DNA of 64,000 bases from Bacteroides luti (GCF_900128905.1 NZ_FQTV01000002.1:1-64000); one strand, 5' to 3'. Counted from the first letter of the stretch, positions 8,565-18,879 are shown. The notes: generated by a model not told the origin, from the sequence alone. A program made the numbers and translations.

Positions 8565-10205
8565 ATGAAAACAAACAAATTTTTTTTGAGTGCTGCAATA
8601 GTCTTAGGTTTAGGGCTGACAGCATGTAGTAGTGATGATGATATATCATCCGGGAGAATAGAAAAGGCTAACACGAATGTGACTGTAACATTGAAGTTGT
8701 CAGCTAGTTCATTAACCAAAGCTCTACCTGATGATTATAACAAAATCGGGGAATGGGCAGGAAAAGACCTGATAAATAAGGTTGCTGTTTACATTATCGA
8801 CGGATCGTCTGTTACATCAAAATCTCTTGAAGTGGGATCAGGTAAAGATTACGAGATTACAACAAGCGGAAATGATATTACTTTAGTTCCTAAAACATCA
8901 AATGCAGCAATCAAGACTACTGCCGGAGATAAAAAAGTATATGTTCTTGTAAATGGAACTACTGAAGTTGTGGCTGATTTGGCTAAAACACCAGTAGCTG
9001 AATTTGAGAATGCGTATACTCAAGCAGCATTGTATCTGTCTAACTCAGGAGCAGGCACATTTACCAATACTTCTGCTGATAAACTTGCTGTGAAGAATGG
9101 AGTAACAAGCGAAACAATCGTAATGACAAATGTTGAGCCTAAAACAATAACTGTAGCAGCTAATGTTACAGAAGCTCAAACACTGGCTGCTACTCCTCAA
9201 AATCGTGTAAGGTTGCAAGTCGAAAGAGCTGTAGCACGTGTAATGGTTACAACAGAAAAAGATACCTATACAGTTCCTTCCACAATAAGTGGAGTTTCTG
9301 CATTAGGTACTATATCCGATATTAACTGGGTATTAGCACAAGGTGAAAGCTCGTTATTTATTCAACGTAAAGCAGATTGGTCTACTCCTAATTACGGATG
9401 GGTACCAACAACAGATGCTGCTTATTGGGGAACTGAGATAACTGGATCTACTTCTAAATACGATTACTCTGGTTTGTTTGAAAACTATAACACAGCTACA
9501 CAGTTCGGAGGAACTCCTGTTGCTACAATGGCCGACTATGCTACTGGTACAGTAGGTAAAGTAACAGATGAGTTGAATACAAAACTATCGGGTAAATTCA
9601 TATTGCCGAATACGCATGCTTCTGGCACTGGTGCTGCCTCTAGCTACAAAAAAGGAAATACAGCTTATGTGCTTATCCGTGCAAAATTCACACCGTCTGC
9701 AGCTGCTTTTGCTGATGGAGCAACATATACTGCAGGAAATGATTTTTATGTAGGTGCTAACGGTAAGTTCTACACTTCAGCGGAAAATGCTGTAGATGCA
9801 ACTAAAGGTGGTGTAGTTGGACAATCCGTTGCTAAATATGTAAATGGTAAGGTGTTGTATTATGCATGGGTAAATCCTGATAATGTACCTACATGGTATA
9901 ATTCTCCGGTATTGAGAAACAATATTTATCATATTCACATTACAGGATTTAAGAACCTTGGAACAAACTGGAATAGATTATTCCCAGAAGATCCTGCTCA
10001 TCCAAAAGGACCAGAAGATTCTGCTCATCCTGGTACTAAATTACCATTGAATCCAGATCCAAAACCAATTGTGCCTGGATTTACTGAACCGGTAAATCCA
10101 ATTGACCCTTCTGATCCGTTGACTACTCCTGAAACATGGATGAGTGTGGATGTGAAAGTTCTTCCATGGACGCTTCATTCTTACGCGGTAGATCTAGGAA
10201 TTTAA
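8565..10205 (+). CDS. Mfa1-like major fimbrillin lipoprotein
   Basis: A 546-residue fimbrial shaft subunit. A lipoprotein signal ends in LGLGLTAC (Cys21). The Mfa1-type body includes an N-terminal domain with KVYVLVNG, then RLQVERAVARVMVTTE, the usual link between the N and C domains. The C-terminus has NSPVLRNNIYHIHITGFKNLG, a proline/aspartate-rich linker containing a near repeat (EDPAHPKGPEDSAHPG), and the final strand MSVDVKVLPWTLHSYAVDL. Mfa1-family precursors are lipidated, cleaved by a gingipain-like protease and polymerised by donor-strand exchange. The protein length is close to P. gingivalis Mfa1. A weak hairpin terminator follows the gene, which would make this the most abundant product of the operon. 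Confidence 0.88.
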   Translation: MKTNKFFLSAAIVLGLGLTACSSDDDISSGRIEKANTNVTVTLKLSASSLTKALPDDYNKIGEWAGKDLINKVAVYIIDGSSVTSKSLEVGSGKDYEITTSGNDITLVPKTSNAAIKTTAGDKKVYVLVNGTTEVVADLAKTPVAEFENAYTQAALYLSNSGAGTFTNTSADKLAVKNGVTSETIVMTNVEPKTITVAANVTEAQTLAATPQNRVRLQVERAVARVMVTTEKDTYTVPSTISGVSALGTISDINWVLAQGESSLFIQRKADWSTPNYGWVPTTDAAYWGTEITGSTSKYDYSGLFENYNTATQFGGTPVATMADYATGTVGKVTDELNTKLSGKFILPNTHASGTGAASSYKKGNTAYVLIRAKFTPSAAAFADGATYTAGNDFYVGANGKFYTSAENAVDATKGGVVGQSVAKYVNGKVLYYAWVNPDNVPTWYNSPVLRNNIYHIHITGFKNLGTNWNRLFPEDPAHPKGPEDSAHPGTKLPLNPDPKPIVPGFTEPVNPIDPSDPLTTPETWMSVDVKVLPWTLHSYAVDLGI

Positions 10206-10230
10206 TTCTTAATATATATAAAGTAGTACA

Positions 10231-10262
10231 GCCGGAGGAAGATAAAAATTCCTCTGGTTATT
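10231..10262 (+). terminator. attenuator-like hairpin after the major fimbrillin
   Basis: GCCGGAGGAA and TTCCTCTGGT pair over ten positions (two G-U) around an eight-base loop, with only a short A/T tail. It lies between the Mfa1-like and Mfa2-like genes. A leaky terminator here would lower transcription of the minor subunits. Confidence 0.45.
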
Positions 10263-10295
10263 CAATTAAATAGCAATTAATAAAAATAGTAACCG

Positions 10296-11282
10296 ATGAA
10301 GTATTTGCGAATCAGGATTATAACGGTATTGTGTGTGATAGGGACTCTTTTGTGGAGTTGTGATTCCCTTATATACAGTGACCTGAAAAATTGCCCACAA
10401 GGTGTATATGTAAAATTCTATTCCAAAACTCCATGTGCTGACGATTCCTTATTTATCGGAAGTACTCCATCACTATCAGTGTTTGCGTTTAATCAGGAAG
10501 GTAAACTTGAAACTTCAGTAAATCAGCAGAACGTAAATTTAAGCAGAGATTATGAAGTACTAGTTCCGGTATCCAACGGAAATTATTCGTTCATTGCGTG
10601 GGCTGGGATTAACGATAAATTTATAAAAAAAACATTAACTCCGGGGGTAACTACCAAACAGGATTTGATGATGGTTATTAATTCAAATAACAATATAGCA
10701 GCTAAGCTGGATTCTACAGATAAAATATGGAATGGAGAGAGCCCTATAGTTTATCTTCCAGATCCAAAAGAATATGGCTCGCTGTATGAACACACTGCTG
10801 TGAATTTAAAAGAGTTGACTAATAGGGTCAAAATTATTGTAGAATTTGATAAGACAACTATGAAGGAATATGATCCTTCAAAACTAAATGTGGCAGTTTA
10901 TTCGGCAAATGGTTCGGTAAGGATAGATGGAACTATGCCATTGAATAATTCTGTATTGACTTATCCTGCGCTCGAAACAAAATTAGAAGATAATATTGGT
11001 AGCTGGTACTATTCAATGCCTGCATTGAAAACTGGTTACAGTAATATATTAAAAATTACATATACAGGAAAGGATAAGGAAGAAACCGTATTTAATGGGG
11101 ACTTGATTGCCAGTATTCTTTTAAGGGCTATTGATAAAGGTGTTAATATGGATTGTGAAAATGACTTTACGGTCAGATTTCTTATCAAGGATTATTGTGC
11201 TGAGTGTTGGACTCATTTCAGTTGTGCAGTCTATGTAAACAACTGGCTTGTACATAGTTACAGTTCTGATTTTGAAATTTAA
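10296..11282 (+). CDS. FimB/Mfa2 family fimbrial anchor lipoprotein
   Basis: A 328-residue lipoprotein with signal LLWSC (Cys22) followed by DSLIYSDLKNCPQGVYVKFY, the characteristic start of Mfa2/FimB proteins. Two beta-sandwich domains follow (SLSVFAFNQEGKL and GNYSFIAWAGIN; then LTNRVKIIVEF). The C-terminus has DCENDFTVRFLIKDYCAECW, a cysteine-rich segment typical of the family, and ends without a donor strand. In P. gingivalis Mfa2 ends the fimbria and anchors it in the outer membrane. Its position directly after the major subunit fits that role. Confidence 0.85.
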   Translation: MKYLRIRIITVLCVIGTLLWSCDSLIYSDLKNCPQGVYVKFYSKTPCADDSLFIGSTPSLSVFAFNQEGKLETSVNQQNVNLSRDYEVLVPVSNGNYSFIAWAGINDKFIKKTLTPGVTTKQDLMMVINSNNNIAAKLDSTDKIWNGESPIVYLPDPKEYGSLYEHTAVNLKELTNRVKIIVEFDKTTMKEYDPSKLNVAVYSANGSVRIDGTMPLNNSVLTYPALETKLEDNIGSWYYSMPALKTGYSNILKITYTGKDKEETVFNGDLIASILLRAIDKGVNMDCENDFTVRFLIKDYCAECWTHFSCAVYVNNWLVHSYSSDFEI

Positions 11283-11306
11283 GCTTACGGGCTTGGATAA
11301 CCCCAG

Positions 11307-12629
11307 ATGATTATGAAATTAAAAATACTATATATCCTATTACTTTGTATACCAGTCACTTTTTTGGCTTGTGACTCCTTGATCTATGATGATAATGGAG
11401 AAAAAAATGAATTAACAAAAGAGCCGGTTGTGTACTTGTTAATCACTAAGACACAACCTGCAGGGACGGAATCACTAAATGAAGATGCTACGGATTATGA
11501 AGATCGCGTACATGATTTGGCTATGTTAGTATTTGATTCGTCGACAGGAGAAAAAGTTGGCGAATACTTTGATGAAAATATTTCCTTCACTGAAAAGGAA
11601 AACGCTTTTACAATTAAAATGACGCCAGGGCAGCGCGATTTTTATTTTGTAGCTAATATGCCGATGGCAGATCTAAAAGCCATTACTACCAAGTCTGCTA
11701 TGGATGTTTATATGAATACTTTTAGAGATCTTGATACAGATTTATATCTGGCAGCCTCTGAATCCAAGGGATTTCCTATGTCCAGAATATACCTAAACCA
11801 AAATATTACAGAGGGAGGAAATATCTACTCTCCTAAACAATTTTACCCAGATGGTGAAACTGGAGTAAAACTCATAAGGGCGGTAGCTAAGCTTGAGGTA
11901 ACAATAAATGGAAATTCTCTAAAATCAGGAATTAAAAATGTCTATTATAAAAATGCCTATCGTAAGTTTGCACTTACTTCTGGAATTGTACCCCCAAGTG
12001 TGAGCTACTATGATGATAAACCACTAAAAAAAGTAGGGTATTCCTATATCTATTATATGCCGGAAGCAATGATGACTGCACCAAGCTGGTTGGCTTCTGT
12101 TGATCACAAGCCTATTAATTATTTTTTAATTGAGACACTGGAAGGTACATTCTATGAAATACCGATAGTTACAGATGATCGGACAATAACAGATGCAGAT
12201 TATTTAAATTTCGCAACTGGGAAAAAAAATAACGATTTACCGAATTATAATATTTTGCGAAACAGGCATTATTATTACGTCGTTAAAAATTTGCAGACAA
12301 TTGAAATTAATTATACTATTAATCCATGGGCAGTGGATAAAAATGAGATTTTTATGGGTTATGGATATAATGTAAGTGTTGGAGATGATGGTAAAGTAAG
12401 GGTGAGCAATACGGTAAACGTCTGTGCTCCACATTCTGTCAAATTAAAGACAGTTTTGCCATTTACATTCACGGATGGTACTACGGAAAAAGAGTTTAGT
12501 GATCTTGCAGTAGATGCTTTTGTTGAGTATACACTGAATACTATTCCCCAAACGGGAGCAGGAGAATATCTTAAAGTATATTATAACGACAGTGGCTCTG
12601 ATTTGCCAGTGAAAACATTCAGCAAATAA
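11307..12629 (+). CDS. accessory fimbrillin lipoprotein, Mfa3-like position
   Basis: A 440-residue lipoprotein with signal ending FLAC (Cys22) followed by DSLIYDDNGE. Fimbrillin-type strands are visible: VHDLAMLVFDSSTGEKVGEY, QRDFYFVANMP, then LIRAVAKLEVTINGN, which links the N and C domains, and NYNILRNRHYYYVVKNL plus INPWAVDKNEI near the C-terminal domain. The last ~80 residues form an extra beta domain. It lies third in the mfa-like order and probably incorporates at the tip or adaptor position. ATG at 11307 or 11313 could start the protein; the signal peptide works with either. Its stop is nine bases before the next ATG. Confidence 0.75.
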   Translation: MIMKLKILYILLLCIPVTFLACDSLIYDDNGEKNELTKEPVVYLLITKTQPAGTESLNEDATDYEDRVHDLAMLVFDSSTGEKVGEYFDENISFTEKENAFTIKMTPGQRDFYFVANMPMADLKAITTKSAMDVYMNTFRDLDTDLYLAASESKGFPMSRIYLNQNITEGGNIYSPKQFYPDGETGVKLIRAVAKLEVTINGNSLKSGIKNVYYKNAYRKFALTSGIVPPSVSYYDDKPLKKVGYSYIYYMPEAMMTAPSWLASVDHKPINYFLIETLEGTFYEIPIVTDDRTITDADYLNFATGKKNNDLPNYNILRNRHYYYVVKNLQTIEINYTINPWAVDKNEIFMGYGYNVSVGDDGKVRVSNTVNVCAPHSVKLKTVLPFTFTDGTTEKEFSDLAVDAFVEYTLNTIPQTGAGEYLKVYYNDSGSDLPVKTFSK

Positions 12630-12638
12630 GTGAAAAAG

Positions 12639-13592
12639 ATGAAAAAGAATTTGTTTATAATATGGCTTTTAAGTCAGATTTTGATTGCTTGTTCAGGTAA
12701 TGAAAATTCAGCTGATAATAATTATGTAAATAATAACAAAATAGAGCTCTCTTTCCAAATAGACAATTTGGTTAAGGGATCTGTGAAATCGGTTTCTGAC
12801 GATGGATCAACAGCCGAACGAACTATTGATAACCTTTATGTATTTCTTTTTCCTACAACGAGTTCGCAAACAATAAAGAAGTACTATATATCGTCACCAT
12901 CTTTCACGGGCGGATCGTGGAGTAGTTCAGATAACAAAATTTTATTAAATATTACACAAACAGAAGTTGGCAGCAGGGATGTATATATTGTGGCTAACTG
13001 CACTTCAGAAATGAAAACATCTCTTGACGGAGTTACCACTATTGCTAATTTGCAATCAGTCTTGCAAACAAGTAGTACTCCGTGGTCTGCAACGCTCACA
13101 GCACCGATATTGATGTCTGGCAGTAAAACTCATGACTTTAATTCAGATTATCAGCTAAATAGCATATCATTGGTACGGGCTATAGCCAAGGTGCAAATCA
13201 ATGCAACCCTGTCTGCATCGCATCAGGCAACACCTCTGTCGGCAGAGAATGTTGCTCAATATAAGTACAAGTTTATTGATTTTGACAAGAATACTTACCT
13301 CTTGCAGCAAACGTCCAAAATAGATAATTTGGTTAGTTCTGCATCATGGAACAATTGGGAGGCTGCGGGTACGGTTTCGGGGTATACAACCAATAGTGAA
13401 GGAAAAGTTATTAGTCTTTCCCTTACCACTTATTTGAACGAAAGGGATAATAGCGGTACACTAATTGAGTTTAGTTTACCTTATAGTGGTGGATTTCTGC
13501 CGCCGCCTGAGTTCGGGGACGAAATATACAAACTTCAACTGCCGGCTAGGATAGAGCGCAACCATTGGTATGTGATTGATGTGGAAATATAA
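12639..13592 (+). CDS. accessory fimbrillin lipoprotein, Mfa4-like position
   Basis: A fimbrillin-family lipoprotein of 317 residues from this ATG, with signal ILIAC (Cys18). A GTG nine bases upstream, directly after the preceding stop, would add three residues; I chose the ATG because it begins a normal signal peptide. Fimbrillin features are ERTIDNLYVFLFP, SRDVYIVANC, SLVRAIAKVQINA and the C-terminal RIERNHWYVIDVEI strand. It is shorter than the major subunit, as expected for a minor tip component. The position matches mfa4 in P. gingivalis, but sequence alone does not prove orthology. Confidence 0.72.
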   Translation: MKKNLFIIWLLSQILIACSGNENSADNNYVNNNKIELSFQIDNLVKGSVKSVSDDGSTAERTIDNLYVFLFPTTSSQTIKKYYISSPSFTGGSWSSSDNKILLNITQTEVGSRDVYIVANCTSEMKTSLDGVTTIANLQSVLQTSSTPWSATLTAPILMSGSKTHDFNSDYQLNSISLVRAIAKVQINATLSASHQATPLSAENVAQYKYKFIDFDKNTYLLQQTSKIDNLVSSASWNNWEAAGTVSGYTTNSEGKVISLSLTTYLNERDNSGTLIEFSLPYSGGFLPPPEFGDEIYKLQLPARIERNHWYVIDVEI

Positions 13593-13674
13593 AAATAATT
13601 TCAGGGCAATGACTTAAATCTTGATATAACAAGTTTTATTCAGGTATGTTTCAATTATAAAAAATATCAATAAC

Positions 13675-16600
13675 ATGAATTATATAAGCAATCGCATTTT
13701 ATACTTTATTCTTCCTCTTGTAAGCCTTTTGCCATTAACTAGAGTGCATGCTGACGGATCTAAGGATCTTTATCCAAATGGGGTAAATGGTTTTAGGGCA
13801 TATCTTCTTTCTAATAATAATACCGTTCCTAAAGCAATACCCTTTGCTAGCCGCGGTGCACATTATGTCTATGCAAAGGTAGGAGAAACTATCACCCTTG
13901 CATCTAGTGAATGGAGTGGCAGTGCTGCCATTAAGTTGTTTGACCCGGATAATAATGATATTACACCCACTAGAGGAACTGTCGGACGTATAGTGGATCG
14001 GAATCAAGAATTAGCCGGACCTAAATTAACAACAACCGACGCTACTACAAATAGGTATACTCCCGTTTATTATTCGGTACTGAAAGAAGGTATTTACAAA
14101 GTAGAGTTTTGGCCTAGTACCGATGTTCATACATCATTCGTAAATGCAGATAGACTTGGTCCTGCAAATGGAAAGTGGACCGATTGGAGTGGTAAAAATG
14201 CATCGAGTAGCTATATTGCAGCTTGGGATATATCCGTTATCAATAATAACAAAACAGCATTTATCGCGGGACGTGTATATGCGAATATATTAAATATGGG
14301 CATTCTTGCAAGTTCAAATACTAGTGGTGGGTATTATGGAAAAATGTATGTATTAACAAAGGATGGATATACTTATCTGGTAGACAATAATGGAAACAAT
14401 GGCATCGTATTCTCATTTTTCGTAAACAATAATGGATTCGTAAAAGGAAACAATGGAGTCACTGCTGGGCCAGTCGATTATACGCCTATTTACAAAAGTT
14501 TAAATACGATTGATGCAGCTGTAACAAATAAGCAGATATGGAATCCTAATGATGCTGAAAACAACCAAAACATAACTCATAAGATGTTTTACAGACTGCC
14601 GAGTGAAGATTTACCAAAGGATGTTTTAGTAAAAGGAGATGTTCCTGGTGGAGAAACTTGGTTAAAAAATAGTATTGTTGTTCCAAGTGTTGAAAATCCT
14701 AATATTATAGGTTCAGATGGTACAGTTGGACAGATTAGTAGAAAAGGAGGATACGTTCAGTTCAATACTAAATCTCAAGGTTCTTATATTGTAGAAATAT
14801 CGAGTTCTGAAACACCTGCGACCTTCCCAACCAGATTTCTGAAAGGAATAGCTGTTACAGGTATAAATCGAGTATTATGGGACGGAAAGGATGGGGCGGG
14901 AAATCCCCTACCCATAGGCCTTTTTCCTGCGAAAGTCACCGTCGAGCTGCAAGGAGCAGAGGTACATTTTCCTTACTTCGATATGGAGAACAATATTAAT
15001 GGAATTAAACTACAATTATTAGACAATGAAAAATTACCGGGTCAAATAGTAGTCAAATCGGATATTGTCTATTGGAATGATGCAGATCTGACTAGTACAG
15101 GGATTGGTTCTGACTCTAATCCTAAAAACAATAGTCATTTACCTCCATCTTTAGGAGGAAAAAGTAGTACAGGTCAAAGAAGTGATGGAGATGGAGCCAA
15201 TGGACATAAATGGGGCGGTAATGATATCACTGGTACATTTGGAGATCTGAGGTCTATGGATACATGGACATTTATTAAGGGAGAGAAGAAAACTGTTGAC
15301 GGTACATTTACTACAAATGTAGCTGATCTTAAAGTAACATCAGTAACAACGGATAAAGAGAATAACCTACATATAAAGGATGTTGTAACTTATACTGTTA
15401 AAGTGAAAAACGGCGAGCTGGGAGATAATGGATCCGATGTTACAAATGCCCCATTCACTTTTACCTTACCTCCGGGCTTCGAAGAAGCTGCTACTCCTGT
15501 GTTCTCTGGAAATAGTTGTGGAACTCAGTCGGTTGCAATATATTATGATGCGACAACGCATAAATATTCGTCTTCACTCAATTTACCTAACGGATGCGAA
15601 GTTACATACGTTTTTAAAGCAAGCATTACTGCGGCATCGACACCAAATGATACCGAAGCGGTTGCAACTATTCTGCGTCCAAATGATGTTACAGATCCTG
15701 ATGCGACCAATACCAGCAATCCTGATAAAATCTTAGTTCCTGATCCTAGTAAACCTTTTGATTATGAAGCGAACTTCGGAGACTACTACTTTCCTCCGAC
15801 AAATCCGTTCTTTGAACGTAAATATAACGGATTGAACGGAGTATGTAATAATATAAATACTAAAGTAGTTTCTCTGATTCGCCAGAGTGATTTGGCAATC
15901 GATAAATCTGTAGACGATTCCAGTCCTGAAGTTGGGAACGAAGTTACCTTTAACTTAAAAATAACGAACCATGGTCCTCATGATGCAGCGAATATTATCA
16001 TCACTGATGTTGTTCCTGATGGATATACTATAAAAACAATAAATAATGGAGGTACACTAGTAAATAATACAATTACTTGGATAATTAATAGTCTAACTAA
16101 GGAAACTGATGTTTCGGTAAGTTTTACAGCAATAGTTTTAAATGAAGGGAATTATCTAAATACATCAACTGTAACAGGTGATGGTGAAGATTCTGATTTG
16201 ACTAACAATACGGATACAGAAATAGTAAGTCCTTGTAAAGAGGAAAACATATTTACAGAAGATTTTGGAATAAGTTCGTCTCCAAACAGCTCTAATAATT
16301 TCGGAAGATCCACCTCTATCTACATGCCATCGAGTAGTTTTAAGTTTGGAACATCTTATCCTAATTCAACAGATTATAATGAATACGCAATCGATAACAA
16401 CCATTATGCAGTAGTAGCTCCCGGATATATAAAACTAGGGCATAAACAGTACGATTATTATTTCTGGACACCTTCTTTTAATGAGTCAAATACGGTACAG
16501 GATCGTTCCGGAACAGAAAATGGAGCTGTTATGGTAGTGAATGCAGGGCAAACCTTAAATTCGTTCTATCAAAGACAGGAACTTTTGCAGGTTGGAGCCT

Positions 16601-18678
16601 CGTATAGGGCATCATTTTGGCTATATTTGGTTAATGGACCCTCGCAGGTAGCTATTGATGTAAAACATCCTAAAACCGGAGAAGTCTTGGCAACTATAAC
16701 TTCTCCAATATTATGGGATTGGGATAGTAAAGTAAAGAACAAATGGACATATTTTGATCTCTATTTTTCAGTTCCAGTCCCTGATGATGAAAAAAATTGT
16801 ACAGTAGATAACGTCGTTCTATCTTTTCGTAATAATTACGCAGAGAATCAAGGTAATGACTATTACATAGATGATATACGTTTAGATAGAGTATGTTCTG
16901 TTCCGGCAGGAACACCTATACTAAACTGTCCAGACCCAAATTACAAGAAAAATTACTGGTACGGAACAGTAAGTAATGATTGGGCCAATACAGATAACTG
17001 GACAGCCTCATTCGTTCCTACCCTTGGTGAAGACATAGAGTTTGCTACAGAAGTTAATAATGGAACTTTAGGTAACGGCAATGGTAAAGGAGCTGCAGTT
17101 CGAGATTTGTATCTCGATACAGACCGTACTATTGGCAGCCTTATAAACAATTCTGATGTGAACATGGTGGTTACAACTGGGAACCAATTAACTATTAATG
17201 GTAACATACAAGATAGCAATCCGGATAGCGGCACTATAGTTGTAAAATCAGCTATGGATAAAGCTACAGGTACCTTATTGTTCGCAGATCCGTCTGCCAA
17301 TACTTCTGTAAATGCCACTGTGGAATTCTATAATAAAGCTTATGAATGTGATAACTGTGGATTTTATCGGAAACAATGGCAATATTTTGGCATTCCGGTT
17401 CAGAGTTCAGGTTTCCCATATCAGACTCCTTCTATTGAAACTGTAAATCAATGGATAGAACCTTATAATGGAGATAAATGGCGTCCGGCACCGTATGCTC
17501 CCGATGAGATGCTTAAGGCATTCAAGGGATATGAAATTACAAACAGTTCAAATGCATTGCCAACAAATATTTATAGCTTCCCAGGGGTGCTGAATGTTGG
17601 AAATGCTAGTGTTCCCGTTACTAAAACTCTTAATATAAATTATTCGGGAATGAACCTGGTTGCTAATTCGTTTGCAGCTGCAATACCAATAACTTCCGAG
17701 GCTATAGGTCTTGGCAGTGTAGAGTTGGAGTCTAATACAGCCTATTTGTTTAATATGGGTAGTCGGGATCAATGGCGTAAGCTTAATGGTGGAGGTATTA
17801 CCGGAGTTGCAGCAGGGCAATATCAGGCTGTTCCGTTCAACCTGTCTGGACAAGCAGGTATACCTGACAGGATTTTATCAATGCATACGTTTATGCTGGA
17901 TGTGAAAACACCAGGTAATATTACATTGCAGTATGATAAATTGACGAAAAATGAATTAAATCAATCGACAACAGTTGCCTGGAAATCAGTGACGCCTGAA
18001 AGTAGCGTAACTGAGTTACCTCATATTGTGATGGATGTTATAGGAAATGAATCAGCCGACCGTGTATGGCTCTTTGAACATGCCGGTGCTACCATCGGAT
18101 TTGACAATGGTTGGGACGGTTACAAAATTAAAGAAGGAGATCTTATTCAGACATATGTTTCGGGAAGTGATCAATCTGACTATCAGATAGCTACTCTGTC
18201 TGATATAAATGGAGCAATCATTGGTGTTAAATCAGAGCCTGATGAAAATTTTGAAATTAATCTATCGGTAACATCTGATTTGGAAAGACGTAACCTGTAT
18301 TTGCATGATTTGGTTACAGGAAATAACTATCCAATTATCAATAATGCCGAATATGTAATTGCCGGAACTAACACTTCTAATACTAATAGGTTCAAAGTTG
18401 TGGCATCATCATCCGGTTTAATCTTAGAAGATACGGAGTCTTCTTTGATAAATGTCGATGTAAGGGATAATACTATTTTTGTGGAAAATCAGACTAAAGA
18501 AGATTGTGTGGCTAATATCTATGATATAACAGGAAGACTGGTAATAAATAAACAAGTTCCCAAGAATCAGATAGTTAAATTCACAGAGCTTTCTCAAGGT
18601 AGAGCCGCAATTTATATTGTGAGGGTTATCTCAGGAAATAAATCGATCAATAAAACAGATAGAGTTCTATTGAAATAG
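13675..18678 (+). CDS. giant fimbrial-locus adhesin with DUF11 repeats and T9SS-type C-terminal domain (Mfa5-like position)
   Basis: A 1667-residue exported protein. A signal peptide ends near residue 26 (RVHA). A FlgD-like motif (VLWDGKDGAGNPLPIG) lies near residue 400. Two DUF11-type Ig repeats lie at about 545-680 and 740-855 (DLAIDKSVDDSSPEVGN, ITDVVPDGYTI). A jelly-roll-like region covers about 860-1080, then a WYGTVSNDWANTDNW segment. The last ~75 residues look like a T9SS type A sorting domain (NIYDITGRLV, then GRAAIYIVRV). It follows four fimbrillin genes, the place of mfa5, whose product in P. gingivalis is a T9SS-exported tip protein. I do not see the VWA domain known from Mfa5. No T9SS machinery genes lie in the window. 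Confidence 0.75.
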   Translation: MNYISNRILYFILPLVSLLPLTRVHADGSKDLYPNGVNGFRAYLLSNNNTVPKAIPFASRGAHYVYAKVGETITLASSEWSGSAAIKLFDPDNNDITPTRGTVGRIVDRNQELAGPKLTTTDATTNRYTPVYYSVLKEGIYKVEFWPSTDVHTSFVNADRLGPANGKWTDWSGKNASSSYIAAWDISVINNNKTAFIAGRVYANILNMGILASSNTSGGYYGKMYVLTKDGYTYLVDNNGNNGIVFSFFVNNNGFVKGNNGVTAGPVDYTPIYKSLNTIDAAVTNKQIWNPNDAENNQNITHKMFYRLPSEDLPKDVLVKGDVPGGETWLKNSIVVPSVENPNIIGSDGTVGQISRKGGYVQFNTKSQGSYIVEISSSETPATFPTRFLKGIAVTGINRVLWDGKDGAGNPLPIGLFPAKVTVELQGAEVHFPYFDMENNINGIKLQLLDNEKLPGQIVVKSDIVYWNDADLTSTGIGSDSNPKNNSHLPPSLGGKSSTGQRSDGDGANGHKWGGNDITGTFGDLRSMDTWTFIKGEKKTVDGTFTTNVADLKVTSVTTDKENNLHIKDVVTYTVKVKNGELGDNGSDVTNAPFTFTLPPGFEEAATPVFSGNSCGTQSVAIYYDATTHKYSSSLNLPNGCEVTYVFKASITAASTPNDTEAVATILRPNDVTDPDATNTSNPDKILVPDPSKPFDYEANFGDYYFPPTNPFFERKYNGLNGVCNNINTKVVSLIRQSDLAIDKSVDDSSPEVGNEVTFNLKITNHGPHDAANIIITDVVPDGYTIKTINNGGTLVNNTITWIINSLTKETDVSVSFTAIVLNEGNYLNTSTVTGDGEDSDLTNNTDTEIVSPCKEENIFTEDFGISSSPNSSNNFGRSTSIYMPSSSFKFGTSYPNSTDYNEYAIDNNHYAVVAPGYIKLGHKQYDYYFWTPSFNESNTVQDRSGTENGAVMVVNAGQTLNSFYQRQELLQVGASYRASFWLYLVNGPSQVAIDVKHPKTGEVLATITSPILWDWDSKVKNKWTYFDLYFSVPVPDDEKNCTVDNVVLSFRNNYAENQGNDYYIDDIRLDRVCSVPAGTPILNCPDPNYKKNYWYGTVSNDWANTDNWTASFVPTLGEDIEFATEVNNGTLGNGNGKGAAVRDLYLDTDRTIGSLINNSDVNMVVTTGNQLTINGNIQDSNPDSGTIVVKSAMDKATGTLLFADPSANTSVNATVEFYNKAYECDNCGFYRKQWQYFGIPVQSSGFPYQTPSIETVNQWIEPYNGDKWRPAPYAPDEMLKAFKGYEITNSSNALPTNIYSFPGVLNVGNASVPVTKTLNINYSGMNLVANSFAAAIPITSEAIGLGSVELESNTAYLFNMGSRDQWRKLNGGGITGVAAGQYQAVPFNLSGQAGIPDRILSMHTFMLDVKTPGNITLQYDKLTKNELNQSTTVAWKSVTPESSVTELPHIVMDVIGNESADRVWLFEHAGATIGFDNGWDGYKIKEGDLIQTYVSGSDQSDYQIATLSDINGAIIGVKSEPDENFEINLSVTSDLERRNLYLHDLVTGNNYPIINNAEYVIAGTNTSNTNRFKVVASSSGLILEDTESSLINVDVRDNTIFVENQTKEDCVANIYDITGRLVINKQVPKNQIVKFTELSQGRAAIYIVRVISGNKSINKTDRVLLK

Positions 18679-18736
18679 AAAATCAAAATTGAACCGATTG
18701 GATGTCTGTAATTGTGTCGTTTTTTAAATTTTTAAA

Positions 18737-18768
18737 GAGGGTGTCCCAAAAGGATGCCTTCTTCTTTT
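18737..18768 (+). terminator. terminator of the fimbrial operon
   Basis: GAGGGTGTCC and GGATGCCTTC form a ten-pair stem with three G-U pairs around CAAAA, followed by TTCTTTT. It lies about 60 bp after the adhesin stop. Confidence 0.65.
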
Positions 18769-18879
18769 AGGTGGTGTGCCGTGCATGATTAATAGCTTGT
18801 TGATGAAAACCTGTTAATCAATAAATAAAATGTTCAGCGAAAAGGAACTCAATAAAATAAATTATTGATTGAAAATTAA

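Noticed and set aside
15428..15736. Plus-strand ORF of 102 codons inside the adhesin gene
   Set aside because: It overlaps the gene in another frame, with no start context or family resemblance.
16953..17318. Minus-strand ORF of 121 codons inside the adhesin gene
   Set aside because: It lies entirely opposite a well-supported gene and shows no domain or promoter; it is a shadow frame.
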